Source: Oscillibacter sp. UBA6647 (lineage in GTDB: Bacteria; Bacillota; Clostridia; Oscillospirales; Oscillospiraceae). Taken from it: a stretch of 10,728 nt of DNA. This document shows positions 1-5,529 of the stretch, piece after piece. The position numbers and the translations under genes were made by a program. Below the pieces are notes generated by a model, which was given only the letters and a program-made list of their open reading frames with translations, made no database searches and was not told where the DNA came from. Positions within the stretch are counted from its first letter, which is position 1. Each line of letters opens with the position of its first letter. The stretch lies in contig DKLF01000087.1 in the NCBI GenBank assembly GCA_002455655.1, positions 1-10,728 on the forward strand, written 5' to 3'.

Positions 1-105
1 TATACATGCGTTCAGTTGAAGCAGGAGGAGGATGAGAGGTCGAATCCTCCGTCCTATTACAGGCTGGACCTTGATAAAAACACGCTGACACAGCTTGTGG
101 ATTAA
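1..105 (+). CDS. 3' end of an unrecognised protein gene (partial)
   Basis: Frame 1 is open from the first base to a TAA at 103-105, giving 34 C-terminal residues that end in YYRLDLDKNTLTQLVD. The frame has a plausible coding composition. The ending, alternating aromatic and basic residues followed by an acidic turn and a TLTQL strand, resembles the last blade of beta-propeller-like repeat proteins of Clostridia (DUF5050/WD40-like 'YRYDLDTGKxTKL' repeats), but 34 residues are too few to name a family. The 5' part lies outside the window. A hairpin at 201-233 would terminate it. That this is a real gene is likely; the propeller suggestion is only a guess. Confidence 0.5.
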   Translation, partial: YTCVQLKQEEDERSNPPSYYRLDLDKNTLTQLVD

Positions 106-200
106 CCGTATTAAATGTACCGTGCCGCGACACGGCTCCCACCGGACTCATCTGTTGGACCGCTGGGCAAAATTTGCAAATTTATTTAACAAATAAGATC

Positions 201-244
201 AACCCTCCGGTTTGCCTGGCAGACCGGAGGGTTCGCATGTTTTT
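201..244 (+). terminator. Rho-independent terminator-like hairpin
   Basis: A perfect 11-bp stem (AACCCTCCGGT at 201-211 with ACCGGAGGGTT at 223-233) encloses an 11-base loop and is followed six bases later by a run of five T (240-244). It lies about 95 bases after the stop of the truncated + strand gene and about 50 bases beyond the fumC stop on the other strand. It could therefore end transcription from both sides. The gap between stem and T-run makes it less than ideal in the + direction, and the - strand side has only a mixed AT tail. Confidence 0.6.
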
Positions 245-296
245 ATGAATATCTGCGATTGGAGGAAAGGACCCACAGAAAAGGAGAGAAAGCGGC

Positions 297-1655
297 TTAG
301 ACCATTTTTTCGGGGCGCACGGCCTCGTCAAATTCCGCCTCGCTCAAAAGACCCAGAGAAAGGGCGGCCTCTTTCAGCGTTGTCCCGTCCCGAAGGGCCT
401 GCTTGGCACACTCCGCCGCCTTTTCATAGCCAATTTGCGGCGTAAGACAGGTCACAAGCATCAAAGAGCCGCGGAGATTCTGCTCCATCCGTTCCCGGTC
501 GGCGGTGAGGCCCTCCATACAGTGGCTCCGGAAGGAGTCCATCGCATCCGCCAGCAAGCGGGCGGACTGCAAAAAATTCTGGGCGCACACCGGTAAAAAT
601 ACGTTTAGCTGGAAATTCCCCTGAGACGCGGCAAAGCCGATTGCCGCGTCGTTCCCCATCACCTGCACGGCCACCATCGTCACCGCTTCGCACTGTGTGG
701 GGTTTACCTTTCCGGGCATGATGGAGCTGCCCGGTTCGTTTTCGGGGATATGAAGCTCCCCCAGTCCACAGCGGGGGCCGGAGGCATACCACCGCACGTC
801 GTTGGCAATTTTCATGAGATTTGCTGCAAGGGCTTTCAGCGCCCCATGGGCAAACACCAGCGCGTCTTTAGAGGTCAAGGCGTGGAACTTGTTTTCGTCC
901 GGGACAAATTCCGTGCCGCTCAGCCCTGAGAGACAGGCGCAGACCTTGGCGTCAAACCCTTGGGGCGCGTTCAGCCCCGTGCCCACGGCGGTGCCGCCGA
1001 TGGCAAGGCGGCGAAGCTCTGAAAGAGCCGTTTTCAGCATCCGGCAGGGCGCGTCCACCAGCTCCCGCCAGCCGGAGATTTCCTGAGAGAACCGCAGGGG
1101 AGTTGCGTCCTGCAAATGGGTGCGTCCGATTTTGATAATGTCCTCGTTTTCCCGCTCCAGCCGGGCAAGCGTCCCGCTCAGTCGTTTTGCGGCGGGCAGC
1201 ACGCCGGCTTCCGCCGCCAGCACCGCCGCGATGTGCAGGGCAGAGGGAAACGTGTCGTTGCTGGACTGGGAGGCGTTCACATGGTCGTTGGGGTGGAGGG
1301 GCGTTCCCCGCTCCGTCGCTAAATGAGAAATCACCTCGTTGACATTCATGTTGGTCTGGGTGCCGGACCCCGTCTGCCACACCGCCAGAGGAAATTCCTC
1401 GTCCCACTGTCCGGCGCGGATTTCACCGCACACGGAAGAGATGGTTTCCACCTGCTCCGCCGTCAGCTTGCCGAAGTCCGCGTTGACCCTGGCGCAGGCT
1501 TCCTTTAAATAAGCAAAAGCCCCAATAATTTCCCGGGGCATTTTTTCCGTGCCGATTTTAAAGTTTTCAAGGCTCCGCTGAGTCTGGGCGCCCCAGCGGC
1601 GCTCCGCCGGAACCAAAATTTCCCCCATGGTGTCGCGCTCGCGTCTCGTTTCCAT
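297..1655 (-). CDS. fumC: Class II fumarate hydratase
   Basis: FumC interconverts fumarate and L-malate in the cytoplasm. The class II enzyme is a homotetramer without an iron-sulfur cluster, so it is oxygen-stable. The 452-residue product is close to the family's usual 460. It begins METRRERDTMGEILVPAERR and has the expected conserved blocks: TGSGTQTNMN (95-104), SSNDTFP (131-137), GRTHLQDATP (177-186, with the catalytic-region His180), and the fumarase/aspartase signature GSSIMPGKVNPTQCE (309-323), whose serine loop holds the catalytic base. The frame is open further upstream, but ATG 1655 is chosen because an AGGGGGA ribosome binding site precedes it and the family N-terminus starts here. 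It is a single-gene unit with its own promoter at 1687-1715. Related argininosuccinate and aspartate lyases are excluded by the close match to FumC motifs. Confidence 0.96.
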   Translation of the reverse strand: METRRERDTMGEILVPAERRWGAQTQRSLENFKIGTEKMPREIIGAFAYLKEACARVNADFGKLTAEQVETISSVCGEIRAGQWDEEFPLAVWQTGSGTQTNMNVNEVISHLATERGTPLHPNDHVNASQSSNDTFPSALHIAAVLAAEAGVLPAAKRLSGTLARLERENEDIIKIGRTHLQDATPLRFSQEISGWRELVDAPCRMLKTALSELRRLAIGGTAVGTGLNAPQGFDAKVCACLSGLSGTEFVPDENKFHALTSKDALVFAHGALKALAANLMKIANDVRWYASGPRCGLGELHIPENEPGSSIMPGKVNPTQCEAVTMVAVQVMGNDAAIGFAASQGNFQLNVFLPVCAQNFLQSARLLADAMDSFRSHCMEGLTADRERMEQNLRGSLMLVTCLTPQIGYEKAAECAKQALRDGTTLKEAALSLGLLSEAEFDEAVRPEKMV

Positions 1656-1686
1656 TCTGCGTCCCCCTGTTTTTGATGTTTTTCTC

Positions 1687-1715
1687 ATTATAGCGGCCCG
1701 TGGCCTAACCCGCAA
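1687..1715 (-). promoter_or_regulatory. Sigma-A promoter of fumC
   Basis: On the - strand, TTGCGG (1715-1710), a 17-base spacer and a perfect TATAAT (1692-1687) lie directly upstream of fumC. Transcription would start near 1680, leaving a leader of about 25 bases that contains the AGGGGGA ribosome binding site. Spacing and -10 are ideal, and the -35 matches four of six consensus positions. No obvious operator palindrome overlaps it. Confidence 0.75.
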
Positions 1716-1827
1716 GCCCTTGTTAGAAAGGTTTGACGGAGGAGAGAGAACGGACGGCAGGGGAGAGACTGATATGCCTCGAAATGCGGGGCCCTGCGGC
1801 AAGGCTGTGGAGTTTGCTGATAATTTG

Positions 1828-1836
1828 TGATACAAT
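1828..1836 (+). promoter_or_regulatory. Possible extended -10 element without a -35
   Basis: TGATACAAT (TG at 1828-1829, TACAAT at 1831-1836) is a good extended -10, but no -35-like hexamer lies 16-18 bases upstream. It sits exactly where the decayed reading frame opens. It may be the relic of a promoter brought to the broken 5' end of that gene, or chance. The same TTGTGATAC string occurs in the transketolase and gap promoters. Confidence 0.3.
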
Positions 1837-2193
1837 AATGACAGACGGTTATTCGACCGGACTTATGCGGCGGATGCCGTTGATGCAATTATATCGCAGG
1901 CTGCTTGGGAATCCGCGTATACCGCCTTTTTGACCAATAGGGGAGAGCGGCCCGAGCCGCTGAACATTGCGGTTAACGGTGCAGGGCTTGCGGATATGGA
2001 CGTGGACGGTACTCCGGAATTGACTTTATTTGATCCCGGGTCAGCTACATCAAACGGTATTAACATCTTTGGCGAATTATAAGCCGCTGGAGAATTCCAG
2101 GACCTCGGAATAAAGAACAGCGCGTTTCCGTTGGCAATTCAATCGGGGTCTTTCTTGACACGCAGAGACAGTTGTGATACCGTAGAAACTTAG
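1831..2193 (+). pseudogene. Remnant of a secreted-type hypothetical protein gene
   Basis: Frame 1 reads a protein-like sequence from 1831, immediately after a TGA at 1828-1830, to a TAA at 2080-2082. It contains SQAAWESAYTAFLTN and GLADMDVDGTPELTLFDPG, the W..AY..FL and D-D-DG-PEL pattern of many Clostridia extracytoplasmic hypothetical proteins (calcium-loop/VCBS-like). There is no ATG, GTG or usable start with a ribosome binding site, so the 5' end and any signal peptide are missing. After the TAA the same frame continues sensibly (AAGEFQDLGIKNSAFPL) to a TAG at 2191-2193, so the TAA looks like a point nonsense mutation. The tail overlaps the transketolase promoter. I infer a decayed gene fragment. 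No function can be assigned beyond the motif resemblance. Confidence 0.6.
2155..2183 (+). promoter_or_regulatory. Promoter of the transketolase genes
   Basis: A perfect TTGACA (2155-2160) is followed by a 17-base spacer and TACCGT (2178-2183), which is preceded by TGTGA and so forms an extended -10. The weak -10 is compensated by the TG motif and the consensus -35. Start of transcription is expected near 2190. The leader of about 43 bases carries a small CCCAA/TTGGG hairpin (2202-2216), flanked by two GGAATAC copies, ahead of the GGAGGAA ribosome binding site (2222-2228). Confidence 0.6.
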
Positions 2194-2232
2194 GAATACA
2201 ACCCAAATTCATTGGGAATACGGAGGAAGAAT

Positions 2233-3048
2233 ATGACGACGCAAGAGCTGGAAAAATTCTGCGCCGCGGTCCGGAGGGACATCATCAACATGACCGCCGA
2301 CGCGGGCAGCGGACATCCCGGCGGCTCGCTCTCCGCGGTGGAGCTGATGAGCGCCGCGTTTTGCACCCAGATGCGGGTGGACCCCAAACATCCCCACGAC
2401 CCGGACCGGGACCGCTTCGTCCTGAGCAAGGGCCACGCCTCCCCTTGCTACTACGGAGTGCTGGGCGAGCTGGGCTTTTTCTCCAAGGAGGAATTTAAAA
2501 GCTTCCGCCAGCTCCATGCCATGCTTCAGGGGCATCCCGACGTGAAAAAGGTTCCCGGAGTGGACGCGTCCACCGGCTCTTTGGGGCAGGGAGTGTCCAT
2601 CGCGGTGGGCATGGCGTTGGGCGCAAAGCACCTGAAAAAAGACACCAAGGTCTTTGCCATGTGCGGCGACGGAGAGGCGCAGGAGGGCCAGCTATGGGAG
2701 GCGTTTATGTCTGCCGCCCACTACAAGCTGGACAATCTCACCATTTTGTTTGACAACAACGGCCTTCAGATTGACGGCTCCAACGAGGAGGTCATGAGTC
2801 TTGGCGATTTGCCCGCCAAGCTGCGGGCTTTCGGCTTCGACCTTATCGAGCTGGCCGACGGCAACGATATTGCCGCCGTGGTGGAGGCGCTGGCCCGCCC
2901 CGCCGTTCCCGGCAAGCCCCGGTGCATTCTTGCACACACTGTGAAGGGCAAGGGCGTGTCCTTCATGGAAAATCAGGTGGGCTGGCACGGTAAGGCCCCT
3001 AATGAGCAGCAGCGGGCGGCGGCCCTCGCGGAACTGGAGGGAAAGTAA
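2233..3048 (+). CDS. Transketolase, N-terminal (thiamine diphosphate-binding) subunit
   Basis: This is the first half of a split transketolase, which transfers two-carbon units between sugar phosphates in the non-oxidative pentose phosphate pathway, using thiamine diphosphate and Mg2+. The 271 residues cover the PP-binding domain: SGHPGGSLS (26-34) with the conserved His28, SKGHAS (65-70) with His68, STGSLGQGVS (113-122), and the cofactor motif GDGEAQEGQLWEA (145-157) closing with DNNGLQIDG (174-182). ATG 2233 is chosen over an upstream in-frame alternative start at 2212 because GGAGGAA lies at the right distance and the family begins here. The C-terminal partner gene starts one base after its stop, so the two are co-translated and their products should form a heterotetramer. 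Two-gene transketolases are common in Firmicutes and archaea. Confidence 0.95.
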   Translation: MTTQELEKFCAAVRRDIINMTADAGSGHPGGSLSAVELMSAAFCTQMRVDPKHPHDPDRDRFVLSKGHASPCYYGVLGELGFFSKEEFKSFRQLHAMLQGHPDVKKVPGVDASTGSLGQGVSIAVGMALGAKHLKKDTKVFAMCGDGEAQEGQLWEAFMSAAHYKLDNLTILFDNNGLQIDGSNEEVMSLGDLPAKLRAFGFDLIELADGNDIAAVVEALARPAVPGKPRCILAHTVKGKGVSFMENQVGWHGKAPNEQQRAAALAELEGK

Positions 3049-3049
3049 G

Positions 3050-3976
3050 ATGGCAGAGAAAATCGCAACCCGCGCCGCATACGGTGAGGCGCTGATTGAG
3101 CTGGGCGCGCAGAACGACAAGGTGGTGGTTTTGGACGCGGATTTGGCCAACGCCACCCAGACCGCAAAGTTTCAAAAGGTTTACCCTGACCGCCACTACA
3201 ATATGGGCATCGCCGAGAGCAACCTCGTGTCGGTGTCCGCGGGAATGTCCACCATGGGGCTGATTCCCTTTTGCTCCACCTTCGCCATGTTCGGCGCGGG
3301 CCGCGCTTATGAGCAAGTGCGCAATTCGGTGGCCTATCCTCATTTCAACGTGAAGCTTTGCATGACCCACGCGGGTGTCTCTGTGGGAGAGGACGGCGGC
3401 AGTCATCAGGCCATTGAGGATTTGGCTTTGATGCGGGTGATTCCCGGCATGACGGTGATTGTTCCCGCCGACGCGAAGGAGGCGAAAAAGGCCGTCTTTG
3501 CGCTGGCGGAGCAGGAAGGCCCCGCCTATCTCCGGCTGGCGCGGCTGGCTTCTCCGGTGTTCGAGGAAGACTATCCCTTTGAAATCGGCAAGGCAAACGT
3601 CATGCGGGAGGGGCCTGACGCGGCCATCTTTACCTGCGGGCTGATGGTGTCCGAATGTCTGGAGGCCGCAAAGCTTCTGGAAGCCGACGGCATCCGCGTC
3701 AGCGTGGTCAATGTCCACACGATTAAGCCCATCGACGCAGCCTGTGTCACGGAATACGCACAAAAGTGCGGCGCGGTGATCACCGTGGAGGAGCACAGCG
3801 TCATTGGCGGTCTGGGGGACGCGGTGGCGGACGTGCTGATGGGCAAGGTTTCCTGCAAGTTCAAGAAGCTGGGCGTCAACGACCGCTTCGGCCAGTCCGG
3901 CAAGGCGGAGGACGTTTTGCGGGAATACCGGCTCACCGCCGGTCAGATCGCGGAGGACATCAAGGCTGCACTGTAA
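3050..3976 (+). CDS. Transketolase, C-terminal (pyrimidine-binding) subunit
   Basis: This is the second half of the split transketolase: the pyrimidine-binding domain followed by the C-terminal transketolase domain, 308 residues in all. NMGIAESNLVSVSAGMS (51-67) contains Glu56, the residue that activates the aminopyrimidine ring of thiamine diphosphate. GVSVGEDGGSHQAIEDLA carries the conserved phosphate/substrate-loop His. The C-terminal part (from about residue 185) has the usual VVNVHTIKPID and EEHSVIGGLGDAVAD blocks. ATG 3050 follows the upstream stop by one base with GGAGGG inside the preceding gene, which supports translational coupling. Its N-terminus also resembles the C-terminal half of DXP synthase, but the pairing with a transketolase N-half makes transketolase the better call. 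Confidence 0.95.
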   Translation: MAEKIATRAAYGEALIELGAQNDKVVVLDADLANATQTAKFQKVYPDRHYNMGIAESNLVSVSAGMSTMGLIPFCSTFAMFGAGRAYEQVRNSVAYPHFNVKLCMTHAGVSVGEDGGSHQAIEDLALMRVIPGMTVIVPADAKEAKKAVFALAEQEGPAYLRLARLASPVFEEDYPFEIGKANVMREGPDAAIFTCGLMVSECLEAAKLLEADGIRVSVVNVHTIKPIDAACVTEYAQKCGAVITVEEHSVIGGLGDAVADVLMGKVSCKFKKLGVNDRFGQSGKAEDVLREYRLTAGQIAEDIKAAL

Positions 3977-4002
3977 TGCCTTTGGGCCATATCAATTGCA
4001 AA

Positions 4003-4035
4003 GCGCGCCGCCGAAAATCCGGCGGCGCGCTTTTT
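4003..4035 (+). terminator. Strong rho-independent terminator after the transketolase genes
   Basis: A perfect 11-bp all-GC stem (GCGCGCCGCCG at 4003-4013 with CGGCGGCGCGC at 4020-4030) has a six-base AAAATC loop and is followed directly by TTTTT (4031-4035). It starts 27 bases after the transketolase stop. On the - strand the tail is only CTTTGC, so it mainly serves the + strand. The rest of the 3977-4117 gap is AT-rich with only a weak AT dyad (about 4062-4089). Confidence 0.92.
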
Positions 4036-4117
4036 ACGATCACGCACAGGCGATCAACTAATTCTTTAAAATTCAGTAAAAATTTTAAGAGATTATCAGG
4101 AGGACGGTTTGATCTCT

Positions 4118-5134
4118 TTAGCCGTCCGAATCATTTTTGGACTTTGGCACATCATAGGGGCGATAAGCGGAAGTGAGTACTTTTTCAAAAATCGGCGCAT
4201 CCGGGTCTTCCACCCGCTTCAAAATCTCCTCCCCGGCGATGTTCCCCAACTCATCCACAGGCTGGACAATGGAGTCAATCTGGTTGGCGTAAAGTTCGTA
4301 AAAGTCCGATTCATAATCCACAAAGCTCACAAGGTCAATGTCCCGGGCAAGCTGCACGCCCTTGCGGTGCAAGTGGATGATAGACTCCGAAGCCATCAGG
4401 CCGTTGGTGACGATCACTGCGTCGCAATGCTGCTCCAAAAGCTCGTCAAGGCAGCCATGGGCACTGTTTTCCATGGAGTCTCCGTAACGGATCAGCGACG
4501 CTTCCGCCTCCAGACCGCAGTCTGAAATGGCTTGCTGATAGGCAGAGATGCGCTCCTGCGTGGAGGACAGGCGGGGCAGGCCTCCGATGATGCCGATACG
4601 CCGGTCGCCTTTGCCCACCAGACGGCATACGCTGCGGTAGATGGGCTGGAAATTAGATACGCACACGGAGGTAAATTTCTTCTCGCCAAACACGCGGTCC
4701 ACCAGCACCACGGGAAAACCCGCGGGAATCAGGCTGTCCAGCCGCTGGAAACTGTCCATGGTGCTGGCAATGAGCAACCCGTCCACAAGCCCGGCGGCAA
4801 GCAAGCGAATGTTCCGTTCCTCGCGGTCCATGTCCTCCTTGGTGTTGGCAATAATAAGGTGATATCCCGCGGCAGCCAGATAATTTTCCACTGATTCGAT
4901 CATGGTGGCGAAAAATTTGTTGGAGATGTCCGGCACGATAAAGCCGATGGTCTTCCGCTTTCCGGTGCGGAAGCTCCGGGCGGAGGCGTCCGGTGTGTAG
5001 CCAAGACGGGAGATGGCTGCGTAAACCTTTTCCCTCGTCTCCTCCGAGACGTAGCGCGTGTTGTTGATGGTGTGGGAGACGGTGGCCGTGGACACGCCGG
5101 CAAGCTTTGCCACATCACTGATAGTCACTTTCAT
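4118..5134 (-). CDS. LacI/GalR-family transcriptional regulator
   Basis: This is a 338-residue sugar- or metabolite-responsive repressor of the usual family length. The N-terminal LacI HTH occupies about residues 3-26 (VTISDVAKLAGVSTATVSHT). A hinge segment PDASARSFRTGKR follows (49-61), then a periplasmic-binding-protein-like effector domain starting TIGFIVPDISNKFF (62-75) and containing LLAAGLVDGLLIAS and VVLVDRVFGE. The hinge position normally occupied by the minor-groove-inserting leucine is Phe55 here. ATG 5134 matches the family start; AGGAG lies unusually far upstream (12 bases) but is held in a hairpin loop. The gene is divergent from gap, and paired CG-centred palindromes lie in both leaders, so control of itself and gap is inferred. 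The effector cannot be predicted; a glycolytic intermediate would fit. Confidence 0.93.
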   Translation of the reverse strand: MKVTISDVAKLAGVSTATVSHTINNTRYVSEETREKVYAAISRLGYTPDASARSFRTGKRKTIGFIVPDISNKFFATMIESVENYLAAAGYHLIIANTKEDMDREERNIRLLAAGLVDGLLIASTMDSFQRLDSLIPAGFPVVLVDRVFGEKKFTSVCVSNFQPIYRSVCRLVGKGDRRIGIIGGLPRLSSTQERISAYQQAISDCGLEAEASLIRYGDSMENSAHGCLDELLEQHCDAVIVTNGLMASESIIHLHRKGVQLARDIDLVSFVDYESDFYELYANQIDSIVQPVDELGNIAGEEILKRVEDPDAPIFEKVLTSAYRPYDVPKSKNDSDG

Positions 5135-5159
5135 CGTGGAGAACCGCTCCTTTCTCACG
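5135..5159 (-). promoter_or_regulatory. Hairpin presenting the lacI ribosome binding site in its loop
   Basis: On the - strand, CGTGAGAA (5159-5152) can pair with TTCTC-C-ACG (5143-5135) through eight base pairs with one bulged C. The loop AGGAGCGG (5151-5144) contains the Shine-Dalgarno AGGAG. The stem ends directly at the ATG. Folding would bring a ribosome binding site that is linearly 12 bases away close to the start codon. The pairing is visible in the sequence; the functional meaning is inferred. Confidence 0.45.
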
Positions 5160-5254
5160 TAGTTTCGCTTGTCCCAATACCCGGAGACGGGAACGGTTAA
5201 GCGCGGGCACGCCGCGCCGCCACAGCTCAAACGCCACGTTTCACGGATTGTGGG

Positions 5255-5264
5255 GGTTGCGCAA
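5255..5264. promoter_or_regulatory. Candidate operator in the lacI leader (TTGCGCAA)
   Basis: GGTTGCGCAA contains the perfect palindrome TTGCGCAA (5257-5264), centred on CG as LacI-family operators usually are. It lies about 31-38 bases downstream of the predicted lacI transcription start. The identical ten-base string recurs in the gap leader at 5480-5489, which argues for binding by one regulator, most simply the adjacent LacI-type protein. Confidence 0.5.
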
Positions 5265-5275
5265 GCTGTGTCGGC

Positions 5276-5285
5276 ATTACGTAAT
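5276..5285. promoter_or_regulatory. Candidate second operator near the lacI start site
   Basis: ATTACGTAAT is a perfect 10-bp palindrome, again CG-centred, just downstream of the predicted lacI start site. Its centre is 20 bp, about two helical turns, from the centre of the TTGCGCAA site at 5257-5264. The gap promoter has a similar AT-flanked CG dyad 19 bp from its own TTGCGCAA copy. Confidence 0.4.
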
Positions 5286-5301
5286 CCTTTAATTAGTGCT
5301 T

Positions 5302-5330
5302 AGTATATGCTCCTTCTGTTGCAACGTCAA
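5302..5330 (-). promoter_or_regulatory. Sigma-A promoter of the LacI-family regulator
   Basis: On the - strand TTGACG (5330-5325), a 17-base spacer and TATACT (5307-5302) match sigma-A consensus at five of six positions each. Transcription should start near 5295, giving a long leader of about 160 bases that contains two CG-centred palindromes, a GC-rich GCGCGG/CCGCGC hairpin and the ribosome-binding-site hairpin. Confidence 0.75.
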
Positions 5331-5425
5331 GGCCCTGGGGCGATTTTAAACGCAATATTGTGCAAATTTTTCAAAAATTATTGGATTTATACAAGTAACT
5401 ATAAAAAATCTTATGGTTTTGACAG

Positions 5426-5454
5426 TTGCAAAGGCAAGAGAGTTGTGATACTAT
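5426..5454 (+). promoter_or_regulatory. Promoter of gap
   Basis: TTGCAA (5426-5431), a 17-base spacer and TACTAT (5449-5454) with an upstream TGTGA form an extended -10 promoter. A consensus TTGACA at 5419-5424 lies nearby but is 24 bases from the -10, too far to pair with it. The stretch upstream (about 5341-5420) is strikingly AT-rich with A- and T-runs and may act as an UP element. The start is expected near 5461, leaving a leader of about 70 bases with an AAGGAG ribosome binding site (5514-5519). Confidence 0.7.
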
Positions 5455-5461
5455 TCAAATG

Positions 5462-5471
5462 TAAACGATTA
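5462..5471. promoter_or_regulatory. Candidate operator at the gap transcription start
   Basis: TAAACGATTA contains AAACGATT, an exact fit to the LacI-family core AANCGNTT, with flanking T-A pairing. It overlaps the predicted transcription start of gap, an ideal position for repression. Its centre is 19 bp from the TTGCGCAA centre at 5485/5486. Confidence 0.45.
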
Positions 5472-5473
5472 AC

Positions 5474-5497
5474 AAAAACGGTTGCGCAATCGGTTTT
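5474..5497. promoter_or_regulatory. 24-bp dyad in the gap leader, candidate operator
   Basis: A 24-bp inverted repeat centred on the CG of TTGCGCAA (5482-5489): ten of twelve positions pair, from AAAA at 5474-5477 to TTTT at 5494-5497. It includes GGTTGCGCAA, also present in the lacI leader. It lies about 13-36 bases downstream of the predicted start, where a bound repressor could block elongating polymerase. As RNA it could also fold into a hairpin ending in TTTT, so weak attenuation is an alternative. Confidence 0.5.
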
Positions 5498-5529
5498 CAG
5501 CAGCCGAATTTGAAAGGAGACGTTTCCTT

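Noticed and set aside
27..50. GGAGGAT/ATCCTCC hairpin near the left edge
   Set aside because: It lies inside the reading frame ending at 105, has a ten-base loop and no T-run, so it is not a terminator.
1838..1930. Small frame starting ATG 1838 over the pseudogene
   Set aside because: It starts two bases after a -10-like element with no room for a ribosome binding site, and its product is Arg-rich and featureless; the other frame is clearly protein-like.
2999..3796. 265-codon - strand frame opposite the transketolase C-terminal gene
   Set aside because: The opposite strand has complete catalytic motifs, whereas this translation is low-complexity and His/Arg-rich.
5419..5424. Perfect TTGACA as the -35 of gap
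   Set aside because: It is 24 bases from the only good -10 (TACTAT 5449-5454); TTGCAA at 5426-5431 has the correct 17-base spacing.
5460..5474. CcpA cre-like site TGTAAACGATTAACA in the gap promoter
   Set aside because: It has one base too many between the half-sites to fit the cre consensus TGNAARCGNWWWCA. The core AAACGATT is kept as a generic LacI-family site instead.
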